Assembly (NCBI GenBank): GCA_030789695.1
Contig: CM061134.1
Location: 62,317,334-62,381,333 of the forward strand
Direction of reading: 5' to 3'
Length of the DNA stretch: 64,000 nt
Source of the DNA: Scilla litardierei
Lineage: Eukaryota > Streptophyta > Magnoliopsida > Asparagales > Asparagaceae
The notes under the pieces are model-generated. The model was given only the letters and a program-made list of their open reading frames with translations. It was not told where the DNA came from and made no database searches. How positions within the stretch are numbered: position 1 is the stretch's first letter; each line of letters begins with the position of its first letter. Both the position numbers and the translations under genes were made by a program. Shown here one piece after another: positions 56,809-64,000 of the stretch.

Positions 56809-56847
56809 TTGGGTCGGGTTTTTCTCGACCAGTTAGGATTTCTAATG

Positions 56848-56860
56848 GGTTATAAGAGGG
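56848..56860 (+). promoter_or_regulatory. TATA box of LTR H
   Basis: GGTTATAAGAGGG, 40 bp downstream of the last dyad site. Confidence 0.65.
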
Positions 56861-57858
56861 TTTTGTGTATTGGTTTGAAGGGGGGCCGACCCTTGGAGGT
56901 GTTTTCTTCATCTTTTCATATTTTTTCTTAGTTTTAGGAGTATGGGTATGTTAGATTGGGTTTTTGGAGGCGTCCTTTGATCTGTGCAAGCTTGTAATCT
57001 TCATATCTTTGTATTGCAACCATCAATATAAGTTTTTCCTTCTTTTTTTTGATAATTTCTATATTTTTCTATCTCTTCATTGAATCTTTATTATTCTCTG
57101 TGATTCTAAATGATTTGTGAGTAGATTTTTTTCTAGGATTCGGTAGATCCCTTTGTGGAATGAGTTTGGGTTAATCTTGCTTGTTTGGCTTTTGGATAAT
57201 TAGCTAGGGTTATGTTAGGATGATATTATCATTGTAGATCTAATTCACCCCTTTGTGGGTAATTTGATTAATTCACGAATTACATCGGGGTTAATCTAGG
57301 GTCTTCGAATGCATTGATTGATACAATCAATTTGCACAATTGACGTCTGTAATCGATTAGAGCCCTCTTAACATTGACCGAGTTTCTGTCGCCGAAATAT
57401 GGCTGAAAATTGGTTGGGGAAGATTGTCTCTTAATGCATCCGTCGTGTGGCTGCAAACTGTGGATGTGGGTTTAGTTACACGAGGGATAGGCGTGTCATG
57501 CACCACGGAAGTGTGAGGCAAGAGGTAGCATAAGAGAATATCCTGTCATGCACCACGAAAGTGGGAGATATAAGAATGCTCTTAGGTCAGGCAACCTCAC
57601 CCTAGGATGATTCGATAGCCATGCACCAAGTTTATACCCATGCTCAATCCACAATTGGGTGACACCAAGCCTAGATTCCTTTTATTCTATTGTTTCTCCC
57701 TATTCTATTCACACCACATATATCCCTCACGTAGCTAACCACGGCCTAGGATTGAGCTAGTTCTCAATGATCCAACCTCCATGCGAATGACCCATTAGCA
57801 CTACGACGATAGTCGTGTGCTTGCGGTTTATACGTGTAAAAATTCCATAACAAGCTTT

Positions 57859-57873
57859 TGGCGCCATTACCGA
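57859..57873 (+). promoter_or_regulatory. Primer-binding site of element H
   Basis: TGGCGCCATTACCGA, a variant of the Athila/Tat site TGGCGCCGTTGCCGG. Confidence 0.85.
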
Positions 57874-58495
57874 GGAGGCACGTCTTGTTATTAGTTTTAA
57901 CTTTGTTAATAAGCTACACACGTCCTCATCCCACATTCACTTTTTCATTTTTTTTCTTATTCTGCAGGGGAATGCAGGGTTCCATGATGATGTTGGCCAC
58001 TACTAGCACTGTCGCAGTACTTGCAAGAGAGATAGACAACTGGATGTAACGTGTAGCCCAACTGGGGATATGGGCAAGCTCATTCATTCCATTACTGACA
58101 GTTAACTATGAGATCTGTAGCATGCAAGGACAGTTATTTGGCTACTATCAATTTAACAGTTACCCGTACGGTCGACACCCTCATACATACGATCACGAGT
58201 GGACATATTATTCCATCCCCTCATACCAAGATTCCCATGCATATACAACCTCCATGCCTCCACATTTGTCACCACTTGAGATGCTCTTAGAGAGCAGTTT
58301 AGCTGTGTAAGGCTTCAACATCGATGGGTCCTCCACATCTTCGGAACAATCTGTTATCGAACATGAGTCAACCAAGATCCAAGAAGGGGCACCAATGCTC
58401 ATGGAGACATTCTACCGCATAAGCACACTCACGCCATTTTTTGAGGAGCTTCCACTTTAGAGATTCCACATAGACAAAAGCTCCGGACCCATCCT
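57874..58495 (+). pseudogene. Degenerate internal start of element H
   Basis: Only about 600 bp separate primer site and RT. Weak frames such as QLFGYYQFNSYPYGRHPHTY may be the end of gag, but the gag core and protease are absent. Confidence 0.45.
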
Positions 58496-60110
58496 TTGGA
58501 CAAGTTAATTCAGCAGGACCGCAACAATGACATTAATTCCTCAGAAGTAACTTACAAGACCTCGTCATCTCATGACGATGATCCTTCGGGGAGAATGACA
58601 CAACCAGAGGTATCAGAGATTGAGGGCATCAAACCTCCAGAGGTACAACTCAAACCACTTCCTCCTAATTTGAAGTATGCATTTTTAGGAAGGGACTCCA
58701 CTTACCCAGTTATTGTTAATGACTCCCTAACCGACACTGAACTTGAAAGCCTCATGACCATCCTTAAACTATACAGAAGTGTCTTAGGATACACCATAGA
58801 TGATATAAAGGGAATTATCCCGGGTCTATGCACACATAGAATCCATCTCAAGGATGACGACCTGCCTCCATTGAGCCTCAAAGGCGACTCAACCCCAAAT
58901 ATGAAGGAAGTAGTCAAGAAGGAAGTTTTGAAATTTCTTGAAGCAGGTATAATCTACCATTTAGCTGATAGTAAGTGGGTTAGCCCGGTCCAAGTGGTTC
59001 CAAAGAAGGGGGGGCATAACAGTAGTGTGAAATGAGAAGAATGTGCTCATACATACTAGGACCATTACCGCGTGGTGAATGTGCCTCAATTATTGAAAAA
59101 TTAACAAGGCCACCCGTAAGGATCATTTCCCCCTCCCATTCATCGACCAAATGCTTGAGCACCTGTCCAAGTATTCCCACTTCTACTTCCTAGATGGGTA
59201 TTCTGGATTTTTCCAAATACCCATCCATCCCGATGACAAGGAGAAAACCACCTTCACATGTCCCTACTCCCTACGACACCTTTGCCTACTGAAGAATGCT
59301 ATTTAGATTATGTAACGTGCCTGCCACATTTCAAATGTGTATGACCACCATATTATCTGATTTTATGGAGGACATTATGGAGGTGTTTATGGACGATTTT
59401 CTTGTTTATGGTGCAAGCTTCGACATGTGTTTAAGGAACATAACCAGGGTCTTGGAAAGATGCCAATACAAGAGCCTAGTGTTGAATTGGGAGAAGTGTC
59501 ACTTTATGGTGCAAGTGGGTGTAGTACTAGGACACGTCATTTCTTCATAAGGGATCGAAGTTGATAGGTCCAAGATAGATGTCATAGAGGGGATACTGCC
59601 CCCCGGAAAATGTGAAAAGACTTAGAAGTTTCCTTACTCATGCGGTGTTTTACCGTCGCTTTATCAAGGATTTTTCAAAAATTGCACGACCTCTCACGGA
59701 ACTATTGGCCAAGGATGTCCCTTTTGTTTTTACTGATGAGTGTCTAGTAGCCTTTGATGGTTTGAAGACTGGGCTCATCTCTGCACCTATTATTCAGCCC
59801 CCAAATTGGAGCCTGCCTTTTGAGTTGATGTATGACATTAGTGATTATGTTTTCAGAGCATTTCTATGCCAAAAAAAGGATGGTAAACTTCACGCCATTT
59901 ATTACACCAACAAACACTAGATGGGGCTCAGAGAAACTATACCGCTACAAAGAAGGAGCTACTAGCGGTGATCTTTGCCAAAGAAAAGTTCAGGTCATAC
60001 CTTGTAGGATCAAAGGTCATTGTCCATACAGACCATGCTGCACTACTTGCAGAATAAAAAGGATGCTAAGCCGCAGTTGATACGATAGATACTTTTTTTA
60101 CAAGAGTTCG
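58496..60110 (+). pseudogene. Athila-like reverse transcriptase and start of RNase H of element H
   Basis: Pre-RT segment: PPEVQLKPLPPNLKYAFLG, LGYTIDDIKGIIPGLCTHRI, EAGIIYHLADSKWVSPVQVV. RT in several frames: FPLPFIDQMLEHLSKYSHFY, FLDGYSGFFQIPIHPDDKEK, the catalytic FMDD box in EVFMDDFLVYG, and NWEKCHFMV. RNase H start: PNWSLPFELMYDISDYVF, then HTDHAALL. Multiple frameshifts and stops; the sequence breaks off near 60110 within RNase H and integrase is missing. Confidence 0.88.
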
Positions 60111-60119
60111 ACTTAGTGG

Positions 60120-60517
60120 TGTGCTTTCTACAAAGAGTATACAGTAAGGTAATTCTCAAGCGAGTCAACGTTAAAATTCATTCATGAACAATAAATATCA
60201 CATTGGAAGTTCTTTTTCTCAAGTGCACACAAGTATATCGTAAATGATATCAGAAATAAAGACAAGAGTGCTGCGAAAGATATGTGCACAGGTAAAGTGA
60301 ATATTCAAGCTAAATTCATCATAGTGAATTCATCTCTAGCAAAGAAAGTAAAAGAAGTAAGGAAAAAATAAAATCTAACTATATACATGCATGCACTCTA
60401 AAGTAAAGAAAATATGATGTATGGAAAAATGGAAAAATGTGTGAAAATAAGTTCAAAATAAAGAAAAATAAAAATAAAGATGAAAATAGAGAAAATAAAG
60501 GTGTGTGAGTACACTCA
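60120..60517 (-). repeat. Putative 3' LTR of element J (truncated)
   Basis: On the minus strand it starts TGAGTGTACTCACACACC after the polypurine run CTTGGGGGAG (60518-60527). The lower end adjoins the broken H pol; no dyad array is visible here. Boundaries uncertain. Confidence 0.5.
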
Positions 60518-61427
<910 letters not shown>

Positions 61428-63260
61428 CAGATGATGTGAGCAGAATATCGGCAGAAATGGGTACAACAGATGATGTGAGCAGAATATCGGCAGAAGTGGA
61501 GGAGGGTGCAAAGTTCGTGGCAACAGAGGTGGTGACAGACACCATGACGCTCTCAGAGAATACAACGGCGATAGAGATAGGGATATCAATAGGTTGGGTG
61601 GGTATGAAAACTGAAGATAGGGTCATCCTAGAAGTCGATATCTCAAATGAGGTAAGGGTCTCTACGGGCGCAGGAATGGAAGGATCAGCACTCTCAGGAA
61701 TGAATGGGGCAGGATCAGACACATCCATGGTACTCTTGGGGATGGGTGTGGACGTGGAACTCTCAACACGAGCAGAAGTGGAGATAGATTCCAGAGAGTG
61801 GATCAGAGGCAGGCAGAACTATGGGGATCTCAAGTGGGTGAGGCTCAACTGGGTGCTCTTGCTGCTCCTCATCGGGCTCTAGCACATATACAGGTGGGAT
61901 GAGAATGTCCATCGGAAACCTCCACTCTGCACCTGCTTGTCCTACGTGGGTCCGAACGGGGTTCAGAAGAACGATATAATCTGCAGAAAAGGGACCATGT
62001 AGCCAGACCCAATGGCGATGTCTGTATGGTCAGATCATGTGCATGCAGGCCAGAACATAGTCGAAATGGGTAGTAGGGCATATAGCACGTCGCAGGTCAG
62101 TGGGGAACTAAATGTCAAAAATAGGGGCCAGGAGGGTGATTAGATCGCCACAACAAATTGCCTTGGTGGAAGTGGGTGTGGAAATAATGAGGTCGAAGTA
62201 CCAACTAGCGATATCAATAGATATGGAAGGGACTAAGACGTCCCCACCAGCATCATAAGCTCTCTCCCATGTCATCGCCCAGAGCATAAATAGCTCAGGT
62301 GTGGACATAGTCCCAACCTCTGGCCTATCTAGGATGGTGGTCGGCAGATGATGTGAGCAGAATATCGGCAGAAATGGGTACAACAGATGATGTGAGCAGA
62401 ATATCGGCAGAAGTGGAGGAGGGTGCAAAGGTCATGGCAACAGAGGTGGTGACAGACACCATGACGCTCTCAGAGAATACGACGGCGATAGAGATAGGGA
62501 TATCGATAGGTTGGGTGGGTATGAAAACTGAAGATAGTGTCATCCTAGAAGTCGATATCTCAAATGAGGTAAGGGTCTCTACGGGCGCATGAATGGAAGG
62601 ATCAGCACTCTCAGGAATGAATGGGGCAGGATCAGACACATCCATGGTACTCTTGGGGATGGGTGTGGACGTGGAACTCTTAACACGAGCAGAAGTGGAG
62701 ATAGATTCCAGAGAGTGGATCAGAGGCAGGCAGAACTATGGGGATCTCAAGTGGGTGAGGCTCAACTGGGTGCTCTTGCTGCTCCTCATCGGGCTCTAGC
62801 ACATATACAGGTGGGATGAGAATGTCCATCGGAAACCTCCACTCTGCACCTGCTTGTCCTACGTGGGTCCGAACGGGGTTCAGAAGCACGATATAATCTG
62901 CAGAAAAAGGACCATGTAGCCAGACCCAATGGCGATGTCTGTATGGTCGGATCATGTGCATGCTGGCCAGAACATAGTCGAAATGGGTAGTAGGGCATGT
63001 AGCACGTCGCAGGTCAGTGGGGAACTAAATGTCAAAAATAGGGGCCAGGAGGGCGATTAGATCGCCACAACAAATTGCCTTGGTGGAAGTGGGTGTGGAA
63101 ATAATGAGGTCGAAGTACCAACTAGCGATATCAATAGATATGGAAGGGACTAAGACGTCCCCACCAGCATCATAAGCTCTCTCCCATGTCATCGCCCAGA
63201 GCATAAATAGCTCAGGTGTGGACATAGTCCCAACCTCTGGCCTATCTAGGATGGTGGTCG
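61428..63260. repeat. 917-bp tandem duplication inside element J
   Basis: 61428-62344 and 62345-63260 are near-identical direct repeats. The junctions lie in a short repeated word (CAGATGATGTGAGCAGAATA), which suggests unequal recombination or slippage. 917 is not a multiple of three, so the duplication breaks the ORF2 frame. Confidence 0.92.
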
Positions 63261-63911
63261 TCAGGAGGAGCTTTGCAAGATGTAGGCAGGGGTGGACTAT
63301 GGAAGAGGCCTTCGCCCAACTTGGGTCGAAGTGTGGTGTGCCTGTGATCTGCTCCCCGAATCCATCAGTAGAAAATATGGAAAGGGTGAGGTGGTTATGG
63401 CCATATGCTCTATTGGTGTTTAGGACAGGGGGCCAGTGAAAGTATGCACGGACCATGTCATGCAAGATCTCGCACTCCTGGTCCATGCGTTGAAAGTAAT
63501 AGCCCCTAAGAGTCCTACGAATAGAACTCAAGACCTCGAGTGTCGGACAAATGTATGTGCTCTCTGACACAGACAAAAAGTCACCCCAATGAATGTTATC
63601 GTACATCTGGTGCAGCCCCTGGAATACCCCTAGGTGCTCTAGTGTCTGAATATAAGCAAACCTAGTGGGGATGATCTGACCCTGGAGATCCTCTCAAATT
63701 TGGCACGGTGTGCACCATCTTTGGAAGTGATCTTATAAGTCTCTATGGGTATAGGTGGCTGTGTTGGCGGTGCAGGAGGTGCTGTCAATGCATGGATGGG
63801 GTCGCTATGTGGAGGAGGAGGCGCTGTCCCAGAAGAAGAAGGACCGGGGTCACCAGTCTTCTTCCTCTTGGAAACAGGCTGCCTACCACTAGATCTACTG
63901 CACAGAGGCAT
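62330..63911 (-). pseudogene. ORF2 of element J (extra 3' ORF, Athila-like)
   Basis: Starts near 63911 (MPLCSRSSGRQPVSKRKK) with a basic cluster SKRKK and a Pro/Ser linker. Core: PTRFAYIQTLEHLGVFQGLH, MYDNIHWGDFLSVSESTY, KASSIVHPCLHLAKLLLTTT, TPELFMLWAMTWERA, CCGDLIALLAPIFDI, HMIRPYRHRHWVW. Tail rich in Ser, Thr, Pro and Ile (STSTPIPKSTMDVSDP). Breaks: a frameshift near 63650, an in-frame TAG near 63027, a frameshift near 62700, and the 917-bp duplication. The core follows ORF2 of B motif by motif. Function unknown. Its upstream promoter would lie beyond the right edge. Confidence 0.72.
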
Positions 63912-64000
63912 CGTGTAGTGCCGTGAATATGATGCACTCTACAAGAAATGCAAGAATATCACTCGAGAATAATAAGGAACGACTGTACATAGCAAACGAT

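Larger units (their letters stand above)
55850..57852 (+). repeat. 5' LTR of gypsy element H (left end uncertain)
   Basis: Ends ATTCCATAACA six bases before the primer site. It contains a dyad array (56090-56808), TATA box GGTTATAAGAGGG (56848-56860), the segment TTTGTGAGTAG shared with LTR E, and GTGTGCTTGCGGTT shared with LTR B. The first bases are lost in or next to the CA repeat. Confidence 0.75.

Overview
This window looks like a heterochromatic, repeat-dense stretch of a flowering-plant nuclear genome. I find no intact host gene. Almost every base belongs to nested transposable elements: SIRE-like Ty1/copia, Athila-like Ty3/gypsy, a large non-coding LTR element (LARD type), an L1-type LINE, three Helitron-like copies, a small foldback MITE, and long dinucleotide microsatellites. 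The species cannot be named from sequence alone. Element letters (A to J) are labels used only here.

Layout: 1-2068 is part of an LTR (D) that interrupts the end of a coding region belonging to gypsy element B. B runs on the minus strand from its 5' LTR (28969-30639) through gag, protease and an extra 3' ORF ('ORF2'). A 21.5-kb insertion of copia element A (2325-23875, 5-bp target duplication GGATA) splits B's ORF2. Element C (3544-12874, target duplication GACCG) is nested inside A's left LTR. B sits in element E, whose 3' end and LTR lie at 37968 to about 39850. Helitron 1 (30815-37967) is also inserted in E and carries exon fragments of an AFG1-like ATPase gene. Then come a decayed copia element G (about 40400-47972), Helitron 3, a MITE, a LINE (48978 to about 54635), Helitron 2, gypsy element H (5' LTR, primer site, decayed RT), and from about 60120 to the right edge the 3' part of an Athila-like element J with another ORF2.

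The most interesting pattern is regulatory. The LTRs of A, B, D, E and H each hold a dense array of short dyad (palindromic or half-site) motifs. In A, B and H a recognisable TATA box directly follows the array; in D and E the TATA-like sequence is weak. The motif differs by family: AGTCGGTC for A and D, ACCCGATCGGGT for B, CTCGACCGAGTAG for E, CACGACCGTGTG-like for H. Element G has only a few sites of another dyad, CAGGCGCCTGG. In A and B the array type found in the LTR occurs a second time inside the element, just upstream of ORF2; in B this internal array again has its own TATA box. G shows the same LTR-plus-internal pairing. The ORF2 proteins of A (copia) and of B and J (gypsy) share a layout: basic nuclear-localisation-like clusters, a Pro/Ser linker, a helical core, and a coiled-coil or Ser/Thr-rich tail. 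One hypothesis is that each ORF2 protein recognises its own array, as VANC proteins recognise VANDAL motifs. That is inference and needs testing.
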